A DNA stretch of 64,000 nt from Bradyrhizobium sp. LTSP885 (GCF_000938305.1 NZ_JYMT01000018.1:1-64000), one strand, 5' to 3'. Numbered from the stretch's first letter, positions 45,272 through 54,956 are shown. Made by a program: numbers and translations. Notes: generated by a model not told the origin, from the sequence alone.

Positions 45272-46189
45272 ATGGCCGACAACGACGACATCCCGTTCAA
45301 CCGCGATTTCCCGCTGAAGCCCGGCGTGGTCGAAGAAGTCCGCCCCGGCGTGCGGCGCGTCCTCTGCAACAATCCGAGCCCGTTCACCTTCACCGGCACG
45401 GTCAGCTACATCGTAGGCACCGGCAAGGTCGCGATCATCGATCCCGGCCCCGATGACGAGGCGCATGCGAAGGCGCTGCTCGATGCGGTCAAAGGCGAGA
45501 CCGTGACGCATATCCTGGTCACCCACACCCATCGCGATCACTCGCCGAACACGCCGCGGATCAAGGCCGCGACCGGCGCGCCCGTCTATGCCGAGGGCCC
45601 GCACCGCGCCTCGCGGCCGCGCTTCGAGAGCGAGAAGCACAATCCGGAATCCGGCGCCGATCGCGATTTCCGTCCCGACGTGCAGGTCAAGCACGGCGAC
45701 GTCATCGAAGGTGCAGGGTTTGCACTGGAAGCGGTCGCAACCCCCGGCCACACCGCCAATCATCTGGCGTTTGCCTGGGGCGAGCGCAGCATCAGCTTCG
45801 TCGGCGACCATGTGATGGGCTGGTCGACCTCGATCGTGGCGCCGCCCGACGGTTCGATGATCGACTACATGGCCTCGCTGGAGCGGCTCGAGCAGCGGCC
45901 CGAGCAACTGTACTTCTCAGGCCATGGTCCGGAGATTCCGGAAGGCCCGCGCTTCGTCCGCTTCCTGACGCGTCATCGCCGCGCGCGTGAGACCTCGATC
46001 CTGCACCGCCTCGGCAAGGGCGAGGCCGACATCCCGACCATGGTGCGCGCGATCTATATCGGCCTCGATCCGCGGCTCGCCAATGCCGCCGGCTATTCCG
46101 TGCTGGCGCATCTGGAGGATCTGGTTGCGCGCGGGATCGTGGCGACGGACGGCGATCCGGTGATCGGCGGGACGTACCGTTTGGCTTAA
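45272..46189 (+). CDS. MBL-fold metallo-hydrolase (LACTB2-like)
   Basis: A two-metal hydrolase of 305 aa. The metal-binding motif THTHRDH (HxHxDH) is near residue 85, followed by TPGHTANH, FVGDHVMGW with the bridging Asp, and a final His in YFSGHGPEIP. The C-terminal 60 residues look like the small winged-helix domain of LACTB2-like enzymes (LAHLEDLVARGIVATDGDPVIGG). Members act as nucleases or thioesterases; the substrate here is unknown. The start ATG lies 21 bases after a repeat element. Confidence 0.87.
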   Translation: MADNDDIPFNRDFPLKPGVVEEVRPGVRRVLCNNPSPFTFTGTVSYIVGTGKVAIIDPGPDDEAHAKALLDAVKGETVTHILVTHTHRDHSPNTPRIKAATGAPVYAEGPHRASRPRFESEKHNPESGADRDFRPDVQVKHGDVIEGAGFALEAVATPGHTANHLAFAWGERSISFVGDHVMGWSTSIVAPPDGSMIDYMASLERLEQRPEQLYFSGHGPEIPEGPRFVRFLTRHRRARETSILHRLGKGEADIPTMVRAIYIGLDPRLANAAGYSVLAHLEDLVARGIVATDGDPVIGGTYRLA

Positions 46190-46203
46190 AGGCACCCCTC
46201 CAT

Positions 46204-46306
46204 CGTCATTCCGGGGCGCGCGCAGCGCGAGCCCGGAATCCATCGGACCGCAGGCTCTGTGGCGAAATGGATTCCGGGCTCTCGCTTCGCGAGCCCCGGA
46301 ATGACG
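46204..46306. repeat. palindromic intergenic repeat, family B
   Basis: CGTCATTCCGGGGC at the left is exactly inverted as GCCCCGGAATGACG at the right, with an inner pair GAGCCCGGAATCCAT / ATGGATTCCGGGCTC. It fills the gap between two convergent genes and could terminate both. Confidence 0.88.
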
Positions 46307-46315
46307 AGGTAGAGA

Positions 46316-47170
46316 TTATTTCTTCACCGTCTTGGCCGCCGGTGCCTTCGGCGCGGCCGGCGGCTTCTTCGCCGGCTTGGCGTTGTCGTTGTCGACCGCG
46401 GTATTGATATCGTCGATCAGTTTTTTCACCCGTGCGGCGTTGCTGCCGAGATCGGTATCGAAATAGCGCGAGGCGGAGCGGATATCGACCCGCGAGTCAT
46501 CGCCGTCGGTCGTGACCCGGATCGAAATGTCCTCGCGGAATCCCATGATCGGCGTCCGCGCCACCGCCTCGATCCGGCCGATGCGGCGCGGCAGCTGCGG
46601 CGCGCGCTCGTCGATGACCAGCCATTTGCGGCGGTTGACCAGCCGCAGCGTCGCCTCATAGGCCCGGTCGACCGGAACCTCGAGTTCGACGGTCTCGATA
46701 TCAGGGTAGGCGAGGCGCTGCCGCTCGGCCGAATAGAGGCCGGCATAGGCGGCCGGATTGGTGCCTTCGCCGGTGCGCAGCCGCGCCAGCGCCTCGAACT
46801 TCGGCGGGTCGATCGGATCGGTCGTGATGTCGTAGATCCGCGGCAGCTTCCGGTACTGATAGGTCAGGTAGGCGGGGTAGGCGAGCACGACGACATCGAT
46901 CATCAGTGCGAGCAGGATCCGGCCCATGCCGCGGGTGCCGTTCTGCCAGATCGCGGCGAAGGCGGCGAGGCCGACCAGCATTGACAGGCCGGCGCAGCCC
47001 AGCGCGCCGAAGAACGTCATTAGCGCCGGCTTCACCTCGAGGAAGCCGAAGCGGACGATGATGATCGAGACCGCGACCGCGACGACGGAGAAGATGGCGA
47101 GGTTGCGCGACCAGGTGGCGAGACCGGACACGGGCTCCTGCTGGTAGGGAGCGGAAAACCTGCGCGCCAT
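46316..47170 (-). CDS. DUF1499-family membrane protein
   Basis: A protein of 284 aa with three or four N-terminal membrane segments (about residues 22-40, 48-68 and 75-100) and a C-terminal DUF1499 domain (TDPIDPPKFEALARLR, ELEVPVDRAYEATLRLVNRRKWLV, RIEAVARTPIMGFREDISIRV, DIRSASRYFDTDLGSNAARVKKLIDDI). The tail is Lys/Pro/Ala-rich. Function unknown. ATG 47170 (MARRFSAP) is preferred, but an ATG 23 codons upstream also has AGG before it. It is convergent with the MBL-hydrolase gene. Confidence 0.82.
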   Translation of the reverse strand: MARRFSAPYQQEPVSGLATWSRNLAIFSVVAVAVSIIIVRFGFLEVKPALMTFFGALGCAGLSMLVGLAAFAAIWQNGTRGMGRILLALMIDVVVLAYPAYLTYQYRKLPRIYDITTDPIDPPKFEALARLRTGEGTNPAAYAGLYSAERQRLAYPDIETVELEVPVDRAYEATLRLVNRRKWLVIDERAPQLPRRIGRIEAVARTPIMGFREDISIRVTTDGDDSRVDIRSASRYFDTDLGSNAARVKKLIDDINTAVDNDNAKPAKKPPAAPKAPAAKTVKK

Positions 47171-47280
47171 TCTCTGAAATCTGCCGGTTGGTGCTCTGCC
47201 GGGCTTGGACGCCAGGCTCCAAAGGCCGTGTGAGACCATGGACCTGCGGCAAATTCAAGGGATTTGGGGGCCGGTCCTGC

Positions 47281-47424
47281 CCTTCTCCCCCTGTGGGAGA
47301 AGGTGGCGCGGACGTAGTCCGCGACGGATGAGGGGTTCTCTCCGCTTGCGAGACTGTGCCGTGTGGAGAGAACCCCTCACCCGCCCGCCCTTCGGGCGGG
47401 CACCCTCTCCCACAAGGGGAGAGG
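47281..47424. repeat. palindromic intergenic repeat, family A
   Basis: Begins CCTTCTCCCCCTGTGGGAG and ends CTCTCCCACAAGGGGAGAG, with inner GGGGTTCTCTCC / GGAGAGAACCCC and GCCCGCCC-TTC-GGGCGGGC hairpins. It has the same architecture as the element at 15285-15431. Confidence 0.83.
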
Positions 47425-47432
47425 GGAAAGCG

Positions 47433-49061
47433 CTACGCCGCCGCCGTCGGGAATCTGTAGTCCTTGAACTGGTCGCGCAGCGCAGTCTTGAGGATCTTGC
47501 CGGTCGCGGTGTGTGGAATGCCGTCGACGAAGGCGACATCGTCGGGCATCCACCATTTCGCGATCTTGCCGTCCATGAACTTCAGGATGTCCTCGCGCGA
47601 GGCATTCTGGCCCTGCTTGAGCTGCACGATCAGAAGCGGCCGCTCGTCCCATTTCGGGTGATGGACGCCGATCACCGCGGCTTCCGCGACCGCCGGATGG
47701 CCGACTGCGAGGTTCTCGAGATCGATCGACGAAATCCACTCGCCGCCGGACTTGATCACGTCCTTGGAGCGGTCGGTGATCCGCATATAGCCGTGTTCGT
47801 CCATCGTGGAGACGTCGCCGGTGTCGAAAAAGCCTTTCTCGTCGAGGATGTTGGCATCGACCCGGAAATAGGCCTTTGCGATCGCGGGGCCGGAGACCTT
47901 GAGCCGCCCGAAGGTCTTGCCGTCCCACGGCAGCTCCTTGCCGGCATCGTCGGTGATCTTCATCTCCACGCCGTATGGCGGGTAGCCCTGGGTCTGCAGG
48001 ATGTCGAGCCGTTCCTCGCCAGTGCGTGTGTCGAACGGCGGCTTCAGGGTCGCGAGCGTGCCGAGCGGGCTCATCTCGGTCATGCCCCACGCGTGGCGCA
48101 CCTGGCTGCCCATGTCGAGGAAGGTCTTGATCATCGAGCGCGGCATCGCCGAGCCGCCGCACACCACCATCTGCAAATCGGGCAGCTTGAGGTTGTTGGC
48201 GGCCATGTGCTGCAGCAGCATCAGCCACACCGTCGGCACGCCGGCGGTGTGGGTAACCTTCTCGGTCGAGAGCAACTCATACACCGAGGCGCCGTCGAGC
48301 TTTGGACCGGGCATCACGAGCTTGGTGCCCATCGAAGGCGCGGAGAAGGCGATGCCCCAGCTGTTGGCATGGAACAACGGCACCACCGGAAGCATTGTGT
48401 CGGCGGCGGAAGTGCCGAGCGCGTCCTTCGAATTGGCCATCAACGCATGCAGCACGTTGGACCGGTGCGAATAGAGCACGCCCTTGGGATCGCCCGTCGT
48501 GCCCGACGTGTAGCACATCGCAGCCGCAGTGTTCTCGTCGAAGGTCTTCCACTGGAACTTGCCGTCGGACGCCGCGATCCAGTCCTCATAGGCGACCGCG
48601 TTCTTCAACGTGGTCTCCGGCATATGCGCCTTGTCGGTCAGCACGATGTAGCGCTCGACGCTCGGCATCTGGCCTGCGATCTTCTCCAGCACCGGAACGA
48701 AGGTGAGGTCGGTGATGACGATGCGATCCTGGGCGTGGTTGACGATCCAGGCGATCTGTTCCGGGAACAGCCGCGGATTGACGGTGTGGCAGATCGCGCC
48801 GATCCCCATGACGCCGTACCAGACCTCGAGGTGGCGCCAGGTGTTCCAGGCGATGGTGGCGACGCGGTCGCCGAGCTTGATGCCGTCGCGTTCCAGGCTC
48901 TGCGAGACTTTCAGTGCGCGGGCATGGATTTCGGCGTAGTTGGTGCGATGAATCGGACCTTCGACCGACCGCGTCACGACCTCCTGCGTACCGTGATATT
49001 TCGCGGCGTGCTCAATAATCTTGTGACACAGCAACGGCCAGTCTTGCATCAAGCCAAGCAT
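47433..49061 (-). CDS. fatty-acyl-CoA synthetase (AMP-forming, AlkK/FadD-like)
   Basis: Adenylate-forming ligase of 542 aa activating medium- or long-chain fatty acids to CoA thioesters. The AMP P-loop is [12 protein letters not shown]; other motifs are [12 protein letters not shown], the ATP-binding [25 protein letters not shown], and the C-terminal catalytic Lys in [16 protein letters not shown] 49061 is chosen because GAGGAGG lies nine bases upstream; an open frame runs 14 codons further. It stands alone, divergent from the extensin-like gene. Confidence 0.92.
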   Translation of the reverse strand: MLGLMQDWPLLCHKIIEHAAKYHGTQEVVTRSVEGPIHRTNYAEIHARALKVSQSLERDGIKLGDRVATIAWNTWRHLEVWYGVMGIGAICHTVNPRLFPEQIAWIVNHAQDRIVITDLTFVPVLEKIAGQMPSVERYIVLTDKAHMPETTLKNAVAYEDWIAASDGKFQWKTFDENTAAAMCYTSGTTGDPKGVLYSHRSNVLHALMANSKDALGTSAADTMLPVVPLFHANSWGIAFSAPSMGTKLVMPGPKLDGASVYELLSTEKVTHTAGVPTVWLMLLQHMAANNLKLPDLQMVVCGGSAMPRSMIKTFLDMGSQVRHAWGMTEMSPLGTLATLKPPFDTRTGEERLDILQTQGYPPYGVEMKITDDAGKELPWDGKTFGRLKVSGPAIAKAYFRVDANILDEKGFFDTGDVSTMDEHGYMRITDRSKDVIKSGGEWISSIDLENLAVGHPAVAEAAVIGVHHPKWDERPLLIVQLKQGQNASREDILKFMDGKIAKWWMPDDVAFVDGIPHTATGKILKTALRDQFKDYRFPTAAA

Positions 49062-49137
49062 ACGCACATTCCTCCTCGATCCTCGCGCATGATCCACCGG
49101 CATCTTGGGCGGCCGGTAGTGACATCACGGAATTGAC

Positions 49138-50175
49138 ATGAACTGTAGCGCGGAGAAAGCAAGCCGAAAATGGGCTGATGGCGCGTTTCGCCGCGGGGGC
49201 GCGGCAATGGTTACCGCTGCCATGGCCCTGCTCTGGCTTGGCATGCAGGCCGAGCCGGCGGAGGCGGCGCGCCGGCCGGCGGCCTTTCCCTGGGATGACC
49301 TGTTTGCCCGGCCGACGAAGCCGCGGGCCACCGCGCGCCACGTGGTGCCGCTGCCCAAGCCCCGCCCGGCCGAGGCACCGGCGGCGACCGAGACCGAGAA
49401 GCCCGCAGCCGAGACGCAAGCGCCGGCCGGGCCGGCCGGCCCTCCGGAGACCGCCAGACCCGCCGAGGCAGTGAGGCCTGCCGAGCCCCCGGCGCCCGCC
49501 ACAGCTCAGCTCTCGGCCTGTCGGCAGGCGCTGACCGAGGAGATCGCGATCGCACCCAGCATTCCCGACATCCATGGTGCCGGCGGTTGCGGCGGCGAGG
49601 ATCTGGTGCGGCTGGAAGCGATCGTGTTGCCGGACAAGCGGAAGGTAGCGGTGACGCCGGCAGCGATCCTCCGCTGCAAGATGGCAGCCGCAATCGCCGA
49701 CTGGGTTCGATCCGATATCGCACCGATCGCGCAGGGGCTGGGGAGCACGATCAGCGGCCTCGACAATTTCGACTCGTTTGAGTGCCGCGGCCGCAACCGC
49801 GTCGTCGGCGCACCGCTCTCCGAGCACGGCCGCGCCAATGCGCTCGACGTCCGCGCCTTCAAGCTCGCCAATGGCACGTCGATCTCGCTGACCGATCGCA
49901 GCGTGCCGCGCGTCTTGCGTGAGAGCGTGCTGCGTTCGGTCTGTGCGCGTTTCTCCACCGTACTCGGCCCGGGCTCGGACTGGTACCATGAGGACCACAT
50001 CCATCTCGACCTGATGGAACGGCGCAGCAATTACCGGATCTGCCAGTGGAACGTGTACGACCCGCTGCCGCAGACAGCGCCGCTGTTGCCGGCCGAACGC
50101 CCGGAGGAGGCGCCGCCGCGGGAGGTTGCGCGGAAGGAAGATGAGGCAAGGGGAAAGAAGGGGAATGGCGAGTAG
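49138..50175 (+). CDS. extensin-family (DUF882/LAS-like) exported protein
   Basis: A 345-aa secreted protein. An N-terminal hydrophobic segment (VTAAMALLWLGMQAEPAEA) is followed by an 80-residue Pro/Ala/Glu-rich linker and a C-terminal extensin-like domain. The domain has the metal-ligand pattern of LAS peptidases: HGRANALDVRAF and WYHEDHIHLDL, plus Cys in LSACRQAL, GGCGGEDL and SFECRGRN. It probably cuts or binds peptidoglycan stems. Start at 49138 is uncertain; ATG 49207 would give a shorter signal. It shares a terminator with the convergent L,D-transpeptidase gene, itself a cell-wall enzyme. Confidence 0.85.
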   Translation: MNCSAEKASRKWADGAFRRGGAAMVTAAMALLWLGMQAEPAEAARRPAAFPWDDLFARPTKPRATARHVVPLPKPRPAEAPAATETEKPAAETQAPAGPAGPPETARPAEAVRPAEPPAPATAQLSACRQALTEEIAIAPSIPDIHGAGGCGGEDLVRLEAIVLPDKRKVAVTPAAILRCKMAAAIADWVRSDIAPIAQGLGSTISGLDNFDSFECRGRNRVVGAPLSEHGRANALDVRAFKLANGTSISLTDRSVPRVLRESVLRSVCARFSTVLGPGSDWYHEDHIHLDLMERRSNYRICQWNVYDPLPQTAPLLPAERPEEAPPREVARKEDEARGKKGNGE

Positions 50176-50225
50176 CGAATGGCCAACCCATTTGCCATTC
50201 CCTATCCGCTATTTGCCGGCAACAA

Positions 50226-50252
50226 AAAAGCGCCGGCAAAACCGGCGCTTTT
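50226..50252. terminator. bidirectional intrinsic terminator
   Basis: AAAAGCGCCGG and CCGGCGCTTTT form an 11-bp perfect stem around CAAAA, between the convergent extensin-like and L,D-transpeptidase genes, with A/T tracts on both sides. Confidence 0.9.
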
Positions 50253-50278
50253 GAACGCGTTCGAGATACCCTGACGGA

Positions 50279-50974
50279 TCAGTAGGCCGTGGCTCCGGCG
50301 CCCGTGTTGTTGCCGCCGCCGCCCTGCAGCGCCATCTGCGAATTGTACGGCGAGTCGCCGTGTTTCGGCTCCAGCACCACCACGACGGTGCCGATCTTGA
50401 CACGGTTGTAGAGGTCGATGGCATCCACGTTGGTCATGCGGATGCAGCCCGAGGAGATCGAGGCGCCGATATATTCCGGCTGGTTGGTCCCGTGAATGCG
50501 GAACAGCGTGTCCTTGCCGCCCGAGTAGAGGTACATCGCACGCGAGCCCATCGGATTGTCCGGACCCGGTGCCACGAAGGTGGGAACGCCGAGGCGGGAG
50601 ATTTCGCCGGGGGTCGGGTGCCAGGCCGGCCACTCGGTCATGCTGCCGACCTTGGCGATGCCGGACCAAGCCATCGCTTCTTCGCCGACGGTGATGCCGT
50701 AGCGGATCGCCTTGCCGTCATTCAGCACGTAGTAGAGGTAGTGGTTGTCGGAATCGACCACGATCGATCCGGGGACTTCCTTGCGGTGATATTCAACGAT
50801 GGCGCGACGGAACGGCTCAGCGACCGGCGTCTGGACGAAGCTGCTCTTGGCCAGCAGTTCCTTGTCGTGCGGCTTGAAGGTCGAGGTGTTGGTTGCCTCA
50901 TAGGTCGTGGCCTGCATACAGCCCGACAACATCAGGCCCGCGGCCAGAATTCCGAAAGTAACTTTGAGCGACAT
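50279..50974 (-). CDS. L,D-transpeptidase (YkuD family) lipoprotein
   Basis: Peptidoglycan cross-linking enzyme of 231 aa forming 3-3 links between stem peptides. It has a lipoprotein signal (LAAGLMLSGC) and the full catalytic motif HGTNQPEYIGASISSGCIRM with the nucleophilic Cys. The substrate domain begins at PGSIVVDSDNHYLYYVLNDGKAIRYGITVG. The C-terminus is Gly/Asn-rich. ATG 50974 is chosen over a TTG four codons upstream. Many Bradyrhizobium genomes have a large set of such enzymes. Confidence 0.92.
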   Translation of the reverse strand: MSLKVTFGILAAGLMLSGCMQATTYEATNTSTFKPHDKELLAKSSFVQTPVAEPFRRAIVEYHRKEVPGSIVVDSDNHYLYYVLNDGKAIRYGITVGEEAMAWSGIAKVGSMTEWPAWHPTPGEISRLGVPTFVAPGPDNPMGSRAMYLYSGGKDTLFRIHGTNQPEYIGASISSGCIRMTNVDAIDLYNRVKIGTVVVVLEPKHGDSPYNSQMALQGGGGNNTGAGATAY

Positions 50975-51333
50975 GATACGGTCCAATCGAAAACCCGCGC
51001 CCTAAAGCGCCAATATTGCGCCCCAAACGCCACGATTCCATTAAGGGCATTATCGCCGAAACCCCTCATTATTCCCAGCGTTTAGATGCCCCTCCCGCGA
51101 TGCGGGACGCGCTCTGTGGCTTTTTTGCCGCAAGTTTTCTGGTGCCGGGCCGAATTTTGTGCAAACAGGCAACGGTCGCCGAACTGGCGCCACGTCACCG
51201 CCACCTGGCCGCCACAAATATGGATGCCCGGTTAATCCGCCGGTCATGAAGCGCTTGCCAGAATCGCGCTAAGTCCCAAGGACCTGTCTGTCGCTTGTCT
51301 CCCCGCCTGCCCGCCTGTTTCGTGGAGTTCCTT
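50975..51333. other. 359-base intergenic region between divergent L,D-transpeptidase and corA genes
   Basis: It must hold promoters for both genes. I see no repeat element, RNA gene, convincing -35/-10 pair or Mg-responsive leader. Short open frames here look like chance. Confidence 0.6.
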
Positions 51334-52311
51334 ATGCTGTCGGTGTTCGTCCCTTCCGATGTCTCGCTCAAGAAGGCCGCCGTGGGCGACCTGGCGGCAC
51401 TGCCCGATACCGCGGTCTGGGTCGATCTGGTGAACCCGACCGGGGAGGAGGACCGAGCGGTCGAGAGGCTGGCAGGGATTGCGGTTCCGACCCGGGAGGA
51501 CATGCAGGAGATCGAGATTTCCAGCCGCCTCTATATCGAGAACGGCGCGCGCTACATGACGGCGACGCTGATGTGTCAATCCGACACCGACATGCCGCGC
51601 ACCACCGCCGTTACCTTCATCCTGGCGGGACATCGCCTGGTGACGGTGCGCTACGACGTGCCGAAACCGTTCGCGCTGGTCGAGAACAAGCTGGCGCGCG
51701 CCTGCGCGCCCGGCATCACCGGCGAGATGGTGCTGATGGAACTGTTGGACGCGCTGATCGACCGTTGCGCCGACATCCTGGAGAAATGCGGCGCCGATAT
51801 CGACCAGGTCTCCCATGACATCTTCGAACCCGAGAGCGAACGCCACGGCCACGCCAAGCAATATTCGCAGATCCTGATCTCGATCGGCCGCAAGGGCGAC
51901 CTGACCTCGAAGGTCCGTGAAAGCCTGGTCTCGATCGGCCGCCTCGTCACCTTCCTGTCCGCGGTCATGGAGGGCGTGAAATGGTCCAAGGACATGCGCG
52001 AGCAGCTCAAGACCATGCAGCGCGACGTGGCCTCGCTGACCGACCACGCCTCCTATCTCTCCAGCAAGATCACCTTCGTGCTCGACGCCATGCTCGGCGT
52101 CGTCAATCTCGAACAGAACAACATCATCAAGCTATTCTCGGTGATGGCCGTCGTGTTGATGCCGCCGACGCTGATCGCTTCGATCTACGGCATGAATTTC
52201 AAGACGATGCCGGAACTCGAATGGGCGCACGGTTATCCGCTGGCGCTGATCATGATGCTCGCAGCCGCAATCGTCCCGTACTGGCTCTTCAAGTGGAAGA
52301 AGTGGCTGTAG
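51334..52311 (+). CDS. corA: magnesium/cobalt transporter CorA
   Basis: Homopentameric divalent-cation channel of 325 aa. The large N-terminal cytoplasmic domain has the long helix region ending at LSSKITFVLDAMLGVVNLEQNNIIKLFS. Two C-terminal membrane segments carry the YGMNF selectivity motif between them and the basic end FKWKKWL. ATG 51334 has GTGGAG six bases before it; an open frame reaches 13 codons further upstream without a better start. Confidence 0.95.
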   Translation: MLSVFVPSDVSLKKAAVGDLAALPDTAVWVDLVNPTGEEDRAVERLAGIAVPTREDMQEIEISSRLYIENGARYMTATLMCQSDTDMPRTTAVTFILAGHRLVTVRYDVPKPFALVENKLARACAPGITGEMVLMELLDALIDRCADILEKCGADIDQVSHDIFEPESERHGHAKQYSQILISIGRKGDLTSKVRESLVSIGRLVTFLSAVMEGVKWSKDMREQLKTMQRDVASLTDHASYLSSKITFVLDAMLGVVNLEQNNIIKLFSVMAVVLMPPTLIASIYGMNFKTMPELEWAHGYPLALIMMLAAAIVPYWLFKWKKWL

Positions 52312-52313
52312 AT

Positions 52314-52366
52314 AGCGTTTTCGAGCGAAGTGGATACCGGTTCGCGTGAAGAAAACGCGTCAAACA
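52314..52366. repeat. intergenic repeat, family C
   Basis: AGCGTTTTCGAGCGAAGTGG followed by ATACCGGTTCGCGTGAAGAAAACGCG and a short tail. It is a close copy of the element at 28509, again directly after a plus-strand stop codon. GCGTTTTC and GAAAACGC are inverted ends. Confidence 0.8.
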
Positions 52367-52496
52367 AGAGTCCGGGGCGTCACGTTTTGGGATTGGGGCG
52401 GCTGCCTCATTTCCTCTGCTAAAATTTGAGCGTTGCGCTGAACGTTTGGGCGAAACTTGTCTGCGATAACGCCCGCCTCGAAGCCGGAGGACAGCA

Positions 52497-52718
52497 ATGG
52501 TTGAGAAAATCATAACGCCACGGCGTAACGTCATCGATTTTGCGCGCTATCAACACGACCGCGCAGGAGGCAGGGTGCAGGCGATCTCGCCGAGACTTTG
52601 CCGCCACTGTGGCGCTGCGTTGCTCGATGGTGAGAACGAAGACGAATGCTCCAGCGCGTTGAACGACATCGCGCTGCAGCCGCTTGAGAAAACGCCGCGC
52701 AGGTTCTACGCGGATTAG
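52497..52718 (+). CDS. small protein with CxxC motif
   Basis: A 73-aa protein of unknown function. A good ribosome site (GGAGG) precedes the ATG. The C-terminal half holds CRHCGAALLDGENEDEC, a possible half zinc ribbon with only three Cys and one His. The N-terminus is basic (PRRNVIDFARYQHDR). It probably is a real small gene, because start signal and codon usage are good, but nothing shows its role. Confidence 0.65.
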   Translation: MVEKIITPRRNVIDFARYQHDRAGGRVQAISPRLCRHCGAALLDGENEDECSSALNDIALQPLEKTPRRFYAD

Positions 52719-52838
52719 GGGCAGAAGCCTCGTTGCCTCATTGCACCTGCAGTGGAAGCAATCCGGACAGACGGCCGCGGCGGCGGCCGGGATCGCTTAG
52801 CAGGAACCTTCCCCCCGCAATGACGGCCCATCCAACTC

Positions 52839-53591
52839 TCAGACGTGCTGACCACCGTTAATGTGGATTTCCGCACCGTTCACGTAAGAGCTGGTTTCCG
52901 TACAGAGAACGTAAATGATCTTGGCAACTTCGTCCGGCGTGCCGAGGCGATGCATCGGGATCTGCTGCTCGACGATCTTCTCGGTGCCGGGCGACAGGAT
53001 CGCGGTGTCGATCTCGCCCGGCGCGATTGAATTGACGCGGACGCCGACGCGGCCGAAGTCGGACGCCATTTCCCGCGTCAGCGAAGCAAGCGCCGCCTTC
53101 GAGGTCGCGTAGGCGACGCCGGCGAACGGATGCACGCGCGAGCCCGCGATCGAGGTGACGTTCACCACCGCGCCTTTGGCGTGCTGAAGCTCATCGATCA
53201 GCCCGCGGGCCAGCATGATCGGTGCGAAGAAGTTGACGCGGAACACGTGCAGCCATGTCTCGACATCGGTGTCCATGGTGCCGAGCCGCGCGCCACCTTG
53301 TCCCTTCGGCGAGATCGCCGCATTGTTGACCAGCGCGTGCAACTCGTCGTTCACCAACCGCTTGCGGATCTCCGAGATCGCGCGAACCGTGTCGTCATGG
53401 TCGCCGAAATCGACCTCGATATGATCTTCCGGTCCCGCGCCCCAGGGGCAGATTTCCGGAAAGGCGTGCCGCGAGCAGGTGATGACGCGCCAACCGGCGG
53501 AGGCAAACCGGATGGCGGTGGCGTGGCCGATGCCGCGGCTGGCGCCAGTGAGGAGCAGGGTACGGCGCGGCGCGTTGGACGGAGGGGACAT
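52839..53591 (-). CDS. SDR-family oxidoreductase
   Basis: Short-chain dehydrogenase of 250 aa. The cofactor motif is TGASRGIGHA, with Asn in NNAAISPKG, the catalytic Ser in VNVTSIAGSRV, and Tyr/Lys in AYATSKAAL. The C-terminus SYVNGAEIHINGGQHV is usual. The substrate is unknown. It follows pdxH on the same strand after 67 bases that contain a 15-base tandem repeat carrying the ribosome-binding sequence. Confidence 0.9.
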   Translation of the reverse strand: MSPPSNAPRRTLLLTGASRGIGHATAIRFASAGWRVITCSRHAFPEICPWGAGPEDHIEVDFGDHDDTVRAISEIRKRLVNDELHALVNNAAISPKGQGGARLGTMDTDVETWLHVFRVNFFAPIMLARGLIDELQHAKGAVVNVTSIAGSRVHPFAGVAYATSKAALASLTREMASDFGRVGVRVNSIAPGEIDTAILSPGTEKIVEQQIPMHRLGTPDEVAKIIYVLCTETSSYVNGAEIHINGGQHV

Positions 53592-53593
53592 TG

Positions 53594-53653
53594 CTTCTTT
53601 CAGGTTGGCTTCTTTCAGGTCGGCTTCTTTCAGGTCGGCGTCGTTCAGGCTGG
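53594..53653. repeat. four tandem copies of a 15-base unit
   Basis: On the plus strand the unit CTTCTTTCAGGTCGG is present twice without change, once as CTTCTTTCAGGTTGG and once as CGTCGTTCAGGCTGG. It ends three bases before the SDR start codon on the minus strand, where each unit reads CTGAAAGAAG, a possible ribosome-binding sequence. Confidence 0.85.
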
Positions 53654-53658
53654 GATCA

Positions 53659-54300
53659 TCACGGATAGAGCCGGACCTTGGACCAGGCCGGGCCTGCGCC
53701 GTCGCGGCGGAATTCGATGCGGTCGTGCAGGCGGTAGGGGCGGTCGTGCCAGAACTCGAAGCGTGAGGGTGTGATGCGCCAGCCGCTCCAGCCCGGCGGG
53801 CGCGGCACCTCGCCGATCAGATGTTTCGCCGTGACCTTGGCGATCGCCTGCTCGAAGGCAAACCGGCTTTCCAGCGGCTGCGACTGCTTGCTGGCCCAGG
53901 CGCCGATCTGCGCCTGTTTCGGCCGGGTGGCGAAATAGGCGTCGGCCTCGGCCTCGCTCACCGGCGTGACGGCTCCGCGGATGCGGACCTGCCGGCGCAG
54001 CGATTTCCAGTGAAACAGTAAAGCCGCCTTAGGATTTGCGGCCAATTCGCGGCCTTTGGCGCTGGCAATGTGGCTGTAGAACACGAAGCCATCGGCATCA
54101 AAGCCCTTCATCAGCACCATCCGGACGTCAGGCAGGCCGTCGGCATCGACGGTTGAGAGCGCCATCGCGTTCGGATCGTTCGGCTCGGACCTGGCAGCCT
54201 CCGCAAACCATTCGCCGAACAGGGCGAACGGATCCTCCGCTGCGGTAAAATCACCCGATGTTAACGGTGCCGGGTGTTTGATGGAGGTCGTGTCGGTCAT
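53659..54300 (-). CDS. pdxH: pyridoxamine 5'-phosphate oxidase PdxH
   Basis: FMN enzyme of 213 aa that makes pyridoxal 5'-phosphate from pyridoxine or pyridoxamine phosphate. Family marks: [66 protein letters not shown], and the C-terminal end [12 protein letters not shown]...[11 protein letters not shown] 54300 is preferred over one seven codons earlier. Divergent from a lipoprotein gene. Confidence 0.94.
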   Translation of the reverse strand: MTDTTSIKHPAPLTSGDFTAAEDPFALFGEWFAEAARSEPNDPNAMALSTVDADGLPDVRMVLMKGFDADGFVFYSHIASAKGRELAANPKAALLFHWKSLRRQVRIRGAVTPVSEAEADAYFATRPKQAQIGAWASKQSQPLESRFAFEQAIAKVTAKHLIGEVPRPPGWSGWRITPSRFEFWHDRPYRLHDRIEFRRDGAGPAWSKVRLYP

Positions 54301-54315
54301 GTCAGGGGTTCCGAT

Positions 54316-54816
54316 TTGCATCTGCCCGCGTCCCAGAACGCGTTATTAGCCCTATATAGAACATGGGCGCGCGTTGGCCTATCCGCGATCCGTCCCGCGG
54401 GCGCGGTGGTGACATTGATTCTCATCGGCGTCGGTGCAGGCGGCTGCAGCCTGTCGCGCAACGATGCCTTCGCCAAGATGGACGACAAGGATGTGACGGG
54501 ATCGATCAGCCCGACCAAGGCGAGCGCGCAGATGCCGTCGGAGGGCGATCTCGCCTTCGCCCGCAACGCCGCCTCCGACGTCCTGACGAAGGGCGACAAG
54601 GACGCCAGCCAGCCATGGGAGAATCCCGAGACCGGCGCGCGCGGCTCGGTGACGCCGCTGGCCGAGGCCTATTCGGGCGAGGACGGCCGGACCTGCCGGG
54701 ACTTCCTTGCGAGCTACGTCAATGGAGCCACCGAGAGCTGGCTGCAGGGCGCCGCTTGCAAGGGTGGACAGGGACGGTGGGAAATTCATAGTTTGAAGCC
54801 GTGGAGAAAGTCCTGA
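54316..54816 (+). CDS. RT0821/Lpp0805-type surface lipoprotein
   Basis: A lipoprotein of about 165 aa. The lipobox lies in IGVGAGGCS after a hydrophobic stretch. The mature part ends in a domain with [34 protein letters not shown], the hallmark of the 17-kDa-antigen-like RT0821/Lpp0805 group, which has two conserved Cys. The start is unsettled: TTG 54316 has AGGGG seven bases before it and gives a basic n-region, GTG 54406 would start close to the lipobox, and an in-frame GTG lies at 54274. Divergent from pdxH. Confidence 0.75.
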   Translation: MHLPASQNALLALYRTWARVGLSAIRPAGAVVTLILIGVGAGGCSLSRNDAFAKMDDKDVTGSISPTKASAQMPSEGDLAFARNAASDVLTKGDKDASQPWENPETGARGSVTPLAEAYSGEDGRTCRDFLASYVNGATESWLQGAACKGGQGRWEIHSLKPWRKS

Positions 54817-54956
54817 GCGGTCGGCCACCGGCGTCCGCGAGTGAATTGGGACGCCGGACCAGTTGCAAAAATGCCACTGAGCCCCCAGATGTAAGCGAAG
54901 TGGGCCCAATGGGTTCCGAATTCAGGACTGTTTTTCCCATAAAGGAGACGTGACGG

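Noticed and set aside
47205..49136. Long plus-strand open frame opposite the acyl-CoA synthetase
   Set aside because: Covers a repeat element and an obvious synthetase gene; no protein-like features.
50975..51333. Possible magnesium-responsive leader before corA
   Set aside because: No conserved stem set or T-run was found, and the ATG has its own simple ribosome site.
53592..53700. Pentapeptide-repeat protein encoded by the 15-base units
   Set aside because: ADLKE-like repeats appear in the SDR frame, but no start codon precedes them and the frame overlaps the end of pdxH; better explained as a tandem repeat in the leader.
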